Shown one piece after another: positions 8,809-16,887 of a stretch of 64,000 nucleotides of DNA. How positions within the stretch are numbered: position 1 is the first letter of the stretch; every line of letters starts with the position of its first letter. The notes below the pieces were generated by a model. It did not search any database. It was not told where the DNA came from and saw only the letters and a program-made list of their open reading frames with translations. This DNA is from CALMAK01 sp964392265 (lineage in GTDB: Bacteria > Patescibacteriota > Saccharimonadia > Saccharimonadales > Saccharimonadaceae), in contig CAYMOS010000003.1 in NCBI GenBank assembly GCA_964392265.1, positions 141,611 through 205,610 of the forward strand. The letters run 5' to 3'. The translations under genes were made by a program, and so were the position numbers.

Positions 8809-9428
8809 TATGCCTTTCCTCCGATTACTATCAGACCCTTACGAGGACCCGGCACAGCACCCTTGAGGCCAATCAGATTGTTCGTCTGATCAACATAGGC
8901 AACCTCAAGGTTCTTGACCGTCACACGATCATGACCCATGCGGCCAGCCATGCGCTTGCCCTTAAAGACCTTTTGTGGGTACATCGAGCCGATCGAACCT
9001 GGCTTACGGACGTTACCGTTACCACCGTGGGTCGACTTGCTGGTGTTAAAGTTGTGTCGTTTTACCGTACCGGCAAAACCTTTACCTTTGCTGGTGCCTG
9101 TCGCATCAACGACATCGCCCAGTGCAAAAGCACTTACATCGATTTGATCACCGACCTTGAGGTCAGCGGTCGTTTCGATTCGAAATTCCCGAATAAACTT
9201 CGGAGATACTTTGGCTGTTTTTGTATGACCAGCCACGGCCTTGCTCAGGTTCTTACCCTCACCATATGCTACCTGTACTGCGTTGTAACCGTCGGTTTCG
9301 ACAGTCTTTACCTGAGTCACAGTCACAGGGCCAGCCTGAATCAAGGTCACCGGAACGGCGCGCCCATCTTCGCTGATGATTTGGGTCATACCAATTTTGG
9401 TACCGAGAAGTGCTTTCATTGCCTTCAA
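8808..9428 (-). CDS. rplC: 50S ribosomal protein L3
   Basis: L3 (206 aa) is an early-assembly protein near the peptidyl transferase centre. It keeps ALLGTKIGMTQI and the GGNGNVRKPGSIGSMYPQKV to GRMGHDRVT region. The translated start may be the ATG at 9428 or the fourth residue at 9419, since both follow a GAAGGC motif. It is the first gene of this operon, with a clear promoter 112 bp upstream. The usual first gene, rpsJ, is 2.8 kb away. Confidence 0.97.
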   Translation of the reverse strand: MKAMKALLGTKIGMTQIISEDGRAVPVTLIQAGPVTVTQVKTVETDGYNAVQVAYGEGKNLSKAVAGHTKTAKVSPKFIREFRIETTADLKVGDQIDVSAFALGDVVDATGTSKGKGFAGTVKRHNFNTSKSTHGGNGNVRKPGSIGSMYPQKVFKGKRMAGRMGHDRVTVKNLEVAYVDQTNNLIGLKGAVPGPRKGLIVIGGKA

Positions 9429-9539
9429 ACTCCCATTTAAAATCTCCGGTGACGAGTGGTATCCTTACGGGTTATCCCCCTTCTGGACCTGCTCATTCAC
9501 GCGGAAACAAGTTGTTATTACGTAATAAGTTACCCAGCT

Positions 9540-9569
9540 ATCATAGCACAGATTACTCCCGTTAGTCAA
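9540..9569 (-). promoter_or_regulatory. promoter of the rplC-rpsH operon
   Basis: On the minus strand TTGACT and TATGAT are separated by 18 bp. The resulting leader is about 105 nt and contains a short palindrome (TTATTACGTAATAA, 9515-9528). Confidence 0.75.
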
Positions 9570-9587
9570 GGGTTTAAAAGAAGAATA

Positions 9588-10715
9588 CTAGGCTGAGACC
9601 ATGCGTGTCATACCGTCAATGCTTAACGGTCGCCGAGCGCCATTTTGAGGCGTTCGTGGAGCCGCCTGGACGGCGCGTTGCGGAACGGTCACTGTTGGTT
9701 TCGCAGCAGTCGGCACTTGGATATGATGACGGTCTACTCGCGGTGCAGTGATGACAATACCATCAATTGAGCGTCTCGGTCGTTGCGGCTGCATAGGCGC
9801 AACAGTCGGCGCTGATTGCTTCTCTGGAGTGATTGACACAACTGGCGTCGCGACTGTCGACTGTGGGGCTATCGCTGGTTTTACTGCTGTGACAGTAGCC
9901 GGCTTCGCTGCAGCGGCTTTCTTACGAGTCTGTTTCGCCATAGCCTTGGCAGCCTTACGGTTGGCACGTTTTTCTTGGCGTGCCTCACGATTACCGCGCC
10001 AAATGTTCAAACAGATTGCGATCAGCCCAAACTGGTAAATAGCAATAATCGGTACGGCGATGATCGTCTGGTTAACAGGGTCCGGCGTCGGCGTGATAAT
10101 TGCCGCAAGGATGAAAGCCAAGAGAATAACCCAGCGCTCAAACTTCAAAAGCTTTAGAGGTTTTTGCGGTTTAATCCAATGAGTAATCATCATCACCAGT
10201 GGAATCTGGAACATCAATCCTAGCCCTAAGGTATACTTAATAATAAAATCTAGATAGGCGTCGGCTGTCAGAGCAGACACGACAAACTGGTCGGCAAACC
10301 CGTAGAGAAAATTTAGTGCCCCAGGAACAGCATAGATATATCCAAATGTTACACCGATTGCCAGCAGGACGGTCGACCATAGCAAAAGCCAACCACCTCT
10401 CTTGCGTACACGATCCGACAAAACCGGGCTGAGGAACGCATAGGTTTGCTGCAATAATAATGGGATAGATACCGCAAGCCCAGCAAAGAACACGATACTA
10501 AAAATAAACTTGAATCCCCCGCCAGGGGTCAAATACTGTAACTGGCGCCCATCAAGGGGCGCCATAAGTCCAGCAATCAACGGCTCGCGAAAGGCATACG
10601 CAACAGAAGCTGCAACAATCAACACTCCTACTACTAAGAAGAATCGATTGCGCAACTCTAATAGATGACTTTTCATCGTCATCGGTTTCTGTGCTGCTCC
10701 CCCCGAACGCGCCAT
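9588..10715 (-). CDS. tatC: Sec-independent protein translocase TatC with long C-terminal tail
   Basis: TatC is the membrane receptor for twin-arginine signal peptides and works with TatA. The first 250 residues have six hydrophobic segments and family landmarks: HLLELRNRFF near the N-terminus, the FLSPVL motif, and ITPTPDPVNQ in the last loop. The protein is 375 residues, against about 250 normally. The extra 120 or so residues form a cytoplasmic tail rich in Lys, Ala, Pro and Thr with two RR(P)LSIDG-like repeats. tatA lies 14 bp upstream. The start at 10715 has only a weak ribosome site; M12 is an alternative. Confidence 0.95.
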   Translation of the reverse strand: MARSGGAAQKPMTMKSHLLELRNRFFLVVGVLIVAASVAYAFREPLIAGLMAPLDGRQLQYLTPGGGFKFIFSIVFFAGLAVSIPLLLQQTYAFLSPVLSDRVRKRGGWLLLWSTVLLAIGVTFGYIYAVPGALNFLYGFADQFVVSALTADAYLDFIIKYTLGLGLMFQIPLVMMITHWIKPQKPLKLLKFERWVILLAFILAAIITPTPDPVNQTIIAVPIIAIYQFGLIAICLNIWRGNREARQEKRANRKAAKAMAKQTRKKAAAAKPATVTAVKPAIAPQSTVATPVVSITPEKQSAPTVAPMQPQRPRRSIDGIVITAPRVDRHHIQVPTAAKPTVTVPQRAVQAAPRTPQNGARRPLSIDGMTRMVSA

Positions 10716-10729
10716 TAGGCTACATCCAA

Positions 10730-10897
10730 CTACTTCTTGTTTTTGTCGTCGGTGTTAGCTGTCTTTTTGTCATCAGCGGTCAGCTCTTTGCGTGCATCAC
10801 GAATGCTACGAGCAAGCTTTGGCAACTGGGTACCACCAAATAGTACCAAGATGATTACTAAAATGACAATTAATTCTGTTGGACCTAATCCAAACAT
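10730..10897 (-). CDS. tatA: Tat pore subunit TatA
   Basis: This 55-residue protein starts with MFGLGPTELIVILVIILVLF, the N-terminal transmembrane helix typical of TatA/E. GGTQLPKLARSIRDARKEL follows, which contains the FG-hinge and amphipathic helix, then a charged tail. A GGAGGAG ribosome site precedes the ATG. With TatC downstream this makes a minimal two-gene Tat system for exporting folded proteins. It is short but complete. Confidence 0.93.
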   Translation of the reverse strand: MFGLGPTELIVILVIILVLFGGTQLPKLARSIRDARKELTADDKKTANTDDKNKK

Positions 10898-10935
10898 AGT
10901 CTCCTCCTATTCATATGACTTATCCTTATCATAAA

Positions 10936-10978
10936 GTAAAATTCGCATAAGTACAATACTTATGCGAATTTACTTTTT
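10936..10978. terminator. bidirectional terminator between tatA promoter region and 10997 gene
   Basis: Long near-perfect stem (TTCGCATAAGTA / TACTTATGCGAA with flanking GTAAA / TTTAC) with A/T tails on both sides. It follows the stop of the minus-strand gene at 10997. Confidence 0.8.
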
Positions 10979-10996
10979 GTACAACCAAAGCAGAGT

Positions 10997-11203
10997 TTAG
11001 CGTCCGTAAGGAGCGCCACCATAGCCATACTGAAAGGCAGTGGTTCCACTCGTAGCTTTTGGCGTTACTGTTGTATTGTCCGACAGCATTTTTAAGGCTG
11101 TAGAGGCACCAACAACTGCGACAAAACCAGCAGCGACATGCATAAGAAATGACTTTCGGTCCATTTCTTTGTCTAATAGTTGAGCAACGCGATCCTTGAT
11201 CAT
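10997..11203 (-). CDS. small single-helix membrane protein
   Basis: This 68-residue protein has a basic N-terminus (DKEMDRKSFLMH), one transmembrane helix (about residues 22-40) and a short glycine/tyrosine-rich external tail (FQYGYGGAPYGR). I recognise no family. It has its own strong promoter and terminator, so it is probably well expressed. M14 (MDRKSF) is a possible alternative start. Confidence 0.65.
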   Translation of the reverse strand: MIKDRVAQLLDKEMDRKSFLMHVAAGFVAVVGASTALKMLSDNTTVTPKATSGTTAFQYGYGGAPYGR

Positions 11204-11241
11204 TTTTTCTACCTTTTTTATTTTTACTTTGGTATGTTCAA

Positions 11242-11271
11242 ATTATATATAGAGCATAGCCACTATGTCAA
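11242..11271 (-). promoter_or_regulatory. promoter of small membrane protein gene
   Basis: Near-consensus TTGACA, 18-bp spacer, TATAAT on the minus strand. This is the strongest-looking promoter in the first 20 kb. Confidence 0.8.
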
Positions 11272-11355
11272 CTACTTTTTTATAGAAAAAGCTTGAGTTT
11301 TTTTCGCAAGTAATGTTTACTAGTGATATAAGGAGTAATTAGTAAATAAACAATT

Positions 11356-11604
11356 ATGAATGTAGTTCTACTCAATATATTTGCCCAAGCTTACGGAAGC
11401 AATAATTATGGTGCGCAAACCTATTCATGCGCAGAAAACCAATCAGCCGCTGAATGTGTGACCACAGAAACACCACGCGATCCAGATGCCGGTGTGGCGG
11501 CTCAACAATCAGTCTTCCTGCTTCCAGGTATTGCCCTCTTGGCAGTTATTCTGTACGTCGGAACCCTACTCGTCCTTAAAAAGCGCCGCTCGGCCAAGAA
11601 GTAG
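11356..11604 (+). CDS. small exported membrane-anchored protein
   Basis: This 82-residue protein has a short hydrophobic start, a Tyr/Asn/Gln-rich middle with two cysteines (QTYSCAENQSAAECVTTE), and a C-terminal helix followed by KKRRSAKK. The C-terminus resembles a sorting-signal layout but lacks a clear LPxTG motif. No known family. It begins a co-directional run with the next two genes. Confidence 0.6.
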   Translation: MNVVLLNIFAQAYGSNNYGAQTYSCAENQSAAECVTTETPRDPDAGVAAQQSVFLLPGIALLAVILYVGTLLVLKKRRSAKK

Positions 11605-11612
11605 TCGTTTCT

Positions 11613-11852
11613 ATGGGATTCTTTGACGATTTTATTGCTCCCTTAGCAAGAGAAGCAAAGGTGATTAGTAGTGAATTTGAATCTCTGAAAGGTGATGTGG
11701 TTGACGCCGTCACCAGTACTTCGCAAGTCGCTCAAGAGATTAAACAAAATATCACTGAGATTACCACTTCGGTCAAAACCGAGGCCTCTCAAACGGTGTC
11801 GTCCGTCAAAGAAGCAATTCTCCCTTCAAATAACTCGACCTCTGACAAATAA
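11613..11852 (+). CDS. small amphipathic-helix protein, unknown
   Basis: This 79-residue protein has an MGFFDDFIAPLAREAK start and a long predicted helix rich in Ser, Val, Glu and Lys (about residues 20-70). It resembles short coiled or amphipathic stress proteins in composition only. It starts 8 bp after the upstream gene, so it is likely co-transcribed. No function can be assigned. Confidence 0.55.
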   Translation: MGFFDDFIAPLAREAKVISSEFESLKGDVVDAVTSTSQVAQEIKQNITEITTSVKTEASQTVSSVKEAILPSNNSTSDK

Positions 11853-11876
11853 TGCTAATAAAGGAATCAACTTTCC

Positions 11877-12164
11877 ATGCCTGCACGCAAACCAGCCGCC
11901 ACTTCTAAAAAGACAACGGTGAAATCAGTTTCCGCCAAGATAAAATCAGCCCCGAGGAAACAGTCGACGACCCGACCCAGGCCAATTACTCACCGATCGT
12001 TCCGTCTTAGTTCTGAAACCGAAAAGTTTATCTCTTCGCGCATCACTATTCAGACGGTCTATTGGTTGATCCTCGGCGTGGCTATCCTGGTAATGAGTCT
12101 TTTTGTTCTCAAAGCCCAACTGGAAATTCTTGAAACACTGAATCAAATATCCGAAAGCCTCTAG
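11877..12164 (+). CDS. small basic protein with one membrane helix
   Basis: The 95 residues begin with about 45 basic, Lys/Ala/Thr/Pro-rich residues, followed by RSFRLSSETEKFISSRIT and one transmembrane helix (about residues 60-82). The basic tail would be cytoplasmic and might bind nucleic acid or the ribosome. That is inference. It ends 25 bp before a terminator shared with rpsJ. Confidence 0.6.
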   Translation: MPARKPAATSKKTTVKSVSAKIKSAPRKQSTTRPRPITHRSFRLSSETEKFISSRITIQTVYWLILGVAILVMSLFVLKAQLEILETLNQISESL

Positions 12165-12188
12165 TAGCTTCTTGAAGTGATAACAATC

Positions 12189-12218
12189 AAAAACCTCCCT
12201 GAGCGGGAGGTTTTTTCG
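12189..12218. terminator. bidirectional terminator between 11877 gene and rpsJ
   Basis: AAAAACCTCCC / GGGAGGTTTTTT stem with a 5-nt loop and A/T-runs on both sides, lying between two convergent genes. Confidence 0.9.
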
Positions 12219-12231
12219 ATAGATAGTGAAA

Positions 12232-12552
12232 TTACATACGAATTTCTGCATCCACACCAGCAGGAAGGCTGAGGTTTTGCAGGCTGTCGATCGTCTTTGG
12301 CGTTGCGTTCGTGATATCAATCAAGCGCTTGTGAATACGCATTTCAAACGCCTCACCACCCATTTTGTAGACGTGCGGACTCTTTACCACCGTATAGGTG
12401 CTACGACGAGTTGGCAGTGGTACAGGACCAGCCACACTAGCACCAGTCCGGATAGCCGTGTCAATAATTTGCTTTGCTGATTGGTCGATCACTTTGTGAT
12501 CATAGGCCTTAAGGCGGATTCGGATTTTCAATCCTTCTTCTTTTTGTGCCAT
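12232..12552 (-). CDS. rpsJ: 30S ribosomal protein S10
   Basis: S10 (106 aa) is a 30S head protein and, as NusE, a transcription antitermination partner. IRIRLKAYDHKVIDQSAKQI at the start and GPVPLPTRRSTYTVVKSPHV in the middle are diagnostic. It normally opens the S10 operon, but here it is monocistronic, with a terminator 14 bp after its stop. It is 2.8 kb from rplC, with tatAC and four small genes between. Confidence 0.97.
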   Translation of the reverse strand: MAQKEEGLKIRIRLKAYDHKVIDQSAKQIIDTAIRTGASVAGPVPLPTRRSTYTVVKSPHVYKMGGEAFEMRIHKRLIDITNATPKTIDSLQNLSLPAGVDAEIRM

Positions 12553-12649
12553 GGGACACTCCTTCTGTTGTTATTCCGTAACCTCTGTTCGCTTCGTATC
12601 TTACCTGGTTGCAAGCTTACGGCTGACCGAGTTGTCGGAATCATTGGTA

Positions 12650-13135
12650 TTACTTGGATATTTTAGCAGATTTTTCCGCAGATGTAAATCTCTTCTGTCG
12701 TCGTACGTAGCTATACCCTACGACCCCTGCCCCTATCGTAGCCCCAGCCGTATCAATCAAAACGTCTCTTACCTCAGCACTGCGACCAGGAATAAATGAT
12801 TGATGGAACTCATCAGTCATTGAGAACAGAAAAGCTATCAAAACACTATACCCAACTGCTTTCAGGGTAATCCGTCTATAGCTCGCAAGTGCTCGTACGA
12901 CTAACCCGCCCAATATCATATACGCAACGACATGTGCCGATTTACGAATGAGAGTCGAGAGTAACCTGGCTGAACCGTCCAATCCGGATGTCTGCAGAAT
13001 CCCCACTATTGTGTCACTCCGCGCTGAAGATTGATGAGCTGACTCGTGGGAAAGGAGAAAGATAATCACCATCCAAACAAATACTGCCAGCCATGCGATT
13101 GCTTGCTTTCTTCGTGATTGTTTAACGTATGCCAA
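12650..13135 (-). CDS. VanZ-like membrane protein
   Basis: This 161-residue protein has four or five membrane helices and the VanZ-family signatures KSAHVVAYMILGGLV (about 65-80) and DEFHQSFIPGRSAEVRDVLID (about 108-128). VanZ-like proteins are linked to teicoplanin resistance in enterococci, but most homologues have no defined role. It is upstream of, and co-directional with, rpsJ; a separate promoter was not identified. Confidence 0.85.
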   Translation of the reverse strand: MAYVKQSRRKQAIAWLAVFVWMVIIFLLSHESAHQSSARSDTIVGILQTSGLDGSARLLSTLIRKSAHVVAYMILGGLVVRALASYRRITLKAVGYSVLIAFLFSMTDEFHQSFIPGRSAEVRDVLIDTAGATIGAGVVGYSYVRRQKRFTSAEKSAKISK

Positions 13136-13282
13136 CTCTCAATCTACTTTCTACTACTTGGAGGCAATGTCACCTGCGTCATGCATCGTATTATATCACT
13201 CCCTAGGCTCAGAAAACGACCAGCTTCATTACAGGTCCTGATATCTACCGATATCAACGAGACATAGTCTTTGCCAAATAAA

Positions 13283-13308
13283 ATCACCCTCGATTAATCA
13301 AGGGTGAT
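13283..13308 (-). terminator. terminator of tuf
   Basis: ATCACCCT / AGGGTGAT stem with a U-rich 3' side on the minus strand, 26 bp after the tuf stop. Confidence 0.85.
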
Positions 13309-13333
13309 TGTTATGTAGTGAGACGAGTGTCGA

Positions 13334-14515
13334 CTACTTGGTAATGCTGGTTACCACACCGGCACCAACCGTACGGCCACCTTCGCGGATAGCGAAGTTA
13401 AGACCTTGCTCCATAGCGATAGGCGCAAGAAGCTTTACCTTGAAGGTAAGAGTGTCACCAGGCATGACCATTTCTTTGTCAGCTGGGAGTTCTACCTCAC
13501 CAGTTACGTCCGTAGTACGGAAGTAGAACTGTGGCTTGTAACCCTTTGAGAATGGAGTGTGGCGTCCACCTTCTTCCTTCTTAAGAATGTATACTTCAGC
13601 TTCAAACTCGGTGTGAGGAGTGATTGAACCTGGCTTTGCAAGCACCTGACCGCGCTCGATCTGCTCGCGCTCGATACCGCGGAGAAGAAGACCAGCGTTG
13701 TCACCGGCTTGACCTTGGTCAAGGTTCTTCTTGAAGGCTTCGATACCAGTCACAACTGATTTCTGAGTAGCCTTGATACCAACGATTTCAACTTCGTCGT
13801 TTAGCTTAACAACACCCTGCTCGATACGACCAGTTGCAACCGTACCACGACCCTTGATTGAGAAAACGTCCTCAATAGGCATCAGGAATGGCTTGTCAAG
13901 TTCACGTGGTGGTTCTGGAACGTAATCGTCAAGCGCCTTGACTAATTCCATGACTGCATCTTCGTATTCTGTCTTACCTTCAAGAGCACCAGTTGCAGAA
14001 CCCTTGATGATTGGAGCGTCTTCGTCGAAGCCGTTCTTAGCAAGAAGTTCGCGGATATCCATTTCAACCAATTCAACGAGCTCTGGATCAGCAATGTCCA
14101 TCTTGTTAAGGAAGACAAGGATCTTTGGCACACCGACTTGCTTGGCAAGAAGTACGTGCTCACGAGTTTGTGGCAATGGTCCGTCAGTTGCAGCAACCAC
14201 CAAGATAGCGCCGTCGATTTGTGCAGCACCGGTGATCATGTTCTTAACATAGTCAGCGTGTCCTGGCATGTCAACGTGAGCATAGTGACGGTTTTCTGAC
14301 TCGTATTCCTGGTGCGAAGACGCGATAGTAATACCGCGAGTACGCTCTTCAGGGGCGTTGTCGATATCTTCATAGTTACGTGGCTTGTTTACTTCACTTG
14401 GAAGGCGCTTTGAAAGCACGTGAGTGATAGCTGCGGTAAGGCTTGTCTTACCGTGGTCGACGTGGCCCATTGTACCAACGTTGACGTGAGGCTTGGTTCG
14501 ATCGAAATCTGCCAT
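13334..14515 (-). CDS. tuf: elongation factor Tu
   Basis: EF-Tu (393 aa) delivers aminoacyl-tRNA to the ribosome. The three domains and GTPase motifs are present: GHVDHGKT (G1, residues 17-24), RGITI (switch I, 60-64), DMPGH (G3, 82-86), NKMD (G4), and the C-terminal domain ending TVGAGVVTSITK. The normally near-invariant Cys of DCPGH is Met83 here, and the usual NKCD is NKMD; the whole protein contains no cysteine. It has AGGAG before the ATG and its own promoter and terminator. Confidence 0.98.
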   Translation of the reverse strand: MADFDRTKPHVNVGTMGHVDHGKTSLTAAITHVLSKRLPSEVNKPRNYEDIDNAPEERTRGITIASSHQEYESENRHYAHVDMPGHADYVKNMITGAAQIDGAILVVAATDGPLPQTREHVLLAKQVGVPKILVFLNKMDIADPELVELVEMDIRELLAKNGFDEDAPIIKGSATGALEGKTEYEDAVMELVKALDDYVPEPPRELDKPFLMPIEDVFSIKGRGTVATGRIEQGVVKLNDEVEIVGIKATQKSVVTGIEAFKKNLDQGQAGDNAGLLLRGIEREQIERGQVLAKPGSITPHTEFEAEVYILKKEEGGRHTPFSKGYKPQFYFRTTDVTGEVELPADKEMVMPGDTLTFKVKLLAPIAMEQGLNFAIREGGRTVGAGVVTSITK

Positions 14516-14587
14516 TTGGATTAATTCTCCTTATTAGTAATATTTTCGCGTGTACGTCTAGAAAAGACTCCACGACGTATGATGACC

Positions 14588-14616
14588 ATTATACATACTT
14601 TTAGGCTGTTAGTAAA
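14588..14616 (-). promoter_or_regulatory. tuf promoter
   Basis: TTTACT, 17-bp spacer, TATAAT on the minus strand, 73 bp from the tuf start. It lies just after the fusA terminator, so tuf can be made independently of fusA. Confidence 0.75.
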
Positions 14617-14633
14617 CAGTGTCGTATGCTAAC

Positions 14634-14665
14634 AAAAAGTCACCCACAGGGAGGGTGACTTTTTA
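14634..14665. terminator. fusA terminator, bidirectional
   Basis: AAAAAGTCACCC / GGGTGACTTTTT stem with a 7-nt loop, 16 bp beyond the fusA stop. Confidence 0.9.
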
Positions 14666-14680
14666 CGTTTGCCTGAAAGG

Positions 14681-16780
14681 TTACTTTGAACGCTTTTCGA
14701 TGATCTCCTGGGCAACATTTGGTGGAACTTCCTCATACTGTGAGAGTTCCATGGTTGAGGCAGCACGTCCTTGGCTCATTGAACGAAGATCGTTCGTGTA
14801 GCCAAACATACTGGCAAGCGGCACGAAACCACGAACCAATTTTGCCCCACCAGGGATGTCTTCCATGGCATCAATGCGGCCACGACGAGCGTTTAAGTCA
14901 CCGATCACATCACCCATGAACTCTTCAGGGGTTGAGACTTCTACCTTCATAACAGGCTCAAGCAACACTGGCTTTGCCTTAGGAATACCTTCCTTCACAG
15001 CCAAAACACCGGCAAGGTTAAAGGCAAGTTCAGAAGAGTCAACATCGTGGTAGCTACCATCGTACAATGTCGCCTTGACGTTAATCATTGGATAACCAGC
15101 GATTACACCACCAGCCAAGGTATCTTTGATACCCTTTTGGACAGCTGGGCGATATTCCTGAGGTACCACACCACCCTTGATTTCATCGGCGAATTCAAAG
15201 ATTTCTTCGCTATCTTCAGGAAGTGGTTCGAATCGGATCCAGACGTCACCGTACTGACCACGACCACCTGATTGCTTGGCGTGCTTACCCTGAGCCTCAG
15301 CGACGCCACGGATGGTTTCGCGGAAGGCAACTTGTGGTTCACCGACGTTTGCTTCGACATTAAACTCGCGCTTCATGCGGTCAATCAGGATATCAAGGTG
15401 TAACTCACCCATACCTGACATGATCGTCTGGCCAGTCTCTTCATCAGTATGAACGCGGAAGGTTGGGTCTTCTTCGGCCAAGCGCTGCAAGGCAATACCC
15501 ATTTTTTCTTGGTCAGCCTTTGTCTTTGGCTCGACAGCGATCGATACAGGTGGATCTTGGAACTCAATACCTTCTAGCTGGATAGGATGAGCAGGGTCAC
15601 AGAGCGTGGCACCAGTAAAGGTGTCCTTAAGACCAACCACCGCAGCGATGTCACCAGCACCGACAGCGTCGATATCTTCACGCTTGTCAGCGTGCATTCG
15701 AACGATACGTCCAACGCGCTCTTTGTTGCCAGTCGTTGTATTCACAACGTAGCTACCCGCCTTCAATACACCGCTATAGACACGGATAAAGATCAACTTA
15801 CCAACAAATGGGTCGGTGGCAATCTTAAAGGCAAGTGCAGCCAATGGTTCGCTGTCAGCAGGCTTGCGCTCAACTTCGTCACCCGTCTTAGGGTTCTTAC
15901 CCCAAATTGCGTCGACATCAAGTGGTGATGGCAGGTAATCGGCCACCAGGTCAAGAACTTTCTCAACAATCACACCGCGGCCGTCACCACCAGTGACAAG
16001 GAAGAAGTCACCGGCAAGGACACGCTTGCGCAGTGCTGCCTTTAGTTCTTCAGTTGAGATAGCGTCTTCACCTTCGTCAAGGAACTTCATCATCAGTTCA
16101 TCGTCAGCTTCGACAGCGTTTTCTACCAAGAGGCTGCGAGCGTTCTTCGCACGCTCTAGCATGTCAGCAGGGATCTCACCAGGAATCAATTCCTTGTCAG
16201 CGTAGTCGCTGTAGGTATAGGCTTTCATGTCGATCAGGTCAACAACACCATTGATGTCCTTTTCAAACCCAATTGGGATATGAATAGGAAAAGCTTGCTT
16301 GCTCAAACGGTTGTGGATCGATTCAAGGCTCTTCCAGAAGTCACCACCAATTTGGTTGATCTTGTTGATAAAGCAGATACGAGGCACGCCGTACTTGTTG
16401 GCCTGGCGCCATACGGTTTCGGTCTGCGCTTCAACGCCCATCTTACCGTCAAATACCGTTACCGCACCGTCAAGAACACGCAGTGAACGCTCAACCTCAG
16501 CAGTAAAGTCGATGTGTCCTGGGGTATCGATAATATTAATCTTGTGACCCTTCCAGAAACACGTTACCGCAGCTGAGGTAATGGTAATACCGCGCTCTTT
16601 TTCCTGTGCCATCCAGTCAGTCGTCGCACCAGCTGGATCATCACCCTTTACGAGGCCGATCTTATGATTAATACCCGTGCGGTACAAAATACCCTCGGTC
16701 GTGGTTGTTTTACCAGCGTCGATGTGCGCGATAATACCAATATTGCGATAGTCCTTTAGTGGGACGTTTTTTGCTGCCAT
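14681..16780 (-). CDS. fusA: elongation factor G with altered G4 motif
   Basis: EF-G (699 aa) drives ribosome translocation. The G1 (AHIDAGKTTTTE, residues 18-29), switch I (RGITIT) and G3 (DTPGH) motifs are intact, as are domains II-V, including GGRGQYGDVWIRFEP in domain IV and the C-terminal RAASTMELSQYEEVP. The G4 motif is unusual: N139-K-I-N142 replaces the near-universal NKMD, so the Asp that selects guanine is Asn. I read this codon directly (AAC). Placement beside tuf and with rpsL-rpsG nearby is an expanded str operon. Confidence 0.97.
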   Translation of the reverse strand: MAAKNVPLKDYRNIGIIAHIDAGKTTTTEGILYRTGINHKIGLVKGDDPAGATTDWMAQEKERGITITSAAVTCFWKGHKINIIDTPGHIDFTAEVERSLRVLDGAVTVFDGKMGVEAQTETVWRQANKYGVPRICFINKINQIGGDFWKSLESIHNRLSKQAFPIHIPIGFEKDINGVVDLIDMKAYTYSDYADKELIPGEIPADMLERAKNARSLLVENAVEADDELMMKFLDEGEDAISTEELKAALRKRVLAGDFFLVTGGDGRGVIVEKVLDLVADYLPSPLDVDAIWGKNPKTGDEVERKPADSEPLAALAFKIATDPFVGKLIFIRVYSGVLKAGSYVVNTTTGNKERVGRIVRMHADKREDIDAVGAGDIAAVVGLKDTFTGATLCDPAHPIQLEGIEFQDPPVSIAVEPKTKADQEKMGIALQRLAEEDPTFRVHTDEETGQTIMSGMGELHLDILIDRMKREFNVEANVGEPQVAFRETIRGVAEAQGKHAKQSGGRGQYGDVWIRFEPLPEDSEEIFEFADEIKGGVVPQEYRPAVQKGIKDTLAGGVIAGYPMINVKATLYDGSYHDVDSSELAFNLAGVLAVKEGIPKAKPVLLEPVMKVEVSTPEEFMGDVIGDLNARRGRIDAMEDIPGGAKLVRGFVPLASMFGYTNDLRSMSQGRAASTMELSQYEEVPPNVAQEIIEKRSK

Positions 16781-16887
16781 AGCGTTTGTAACTTCCTTAT
16801 TCGTTAATTGTTTCGAGCTATTTTAAGCCATTAGAAAATAGCGCTTTGCTGCCTATTGTATCATATATTCCTTACTGACACTAGTGG

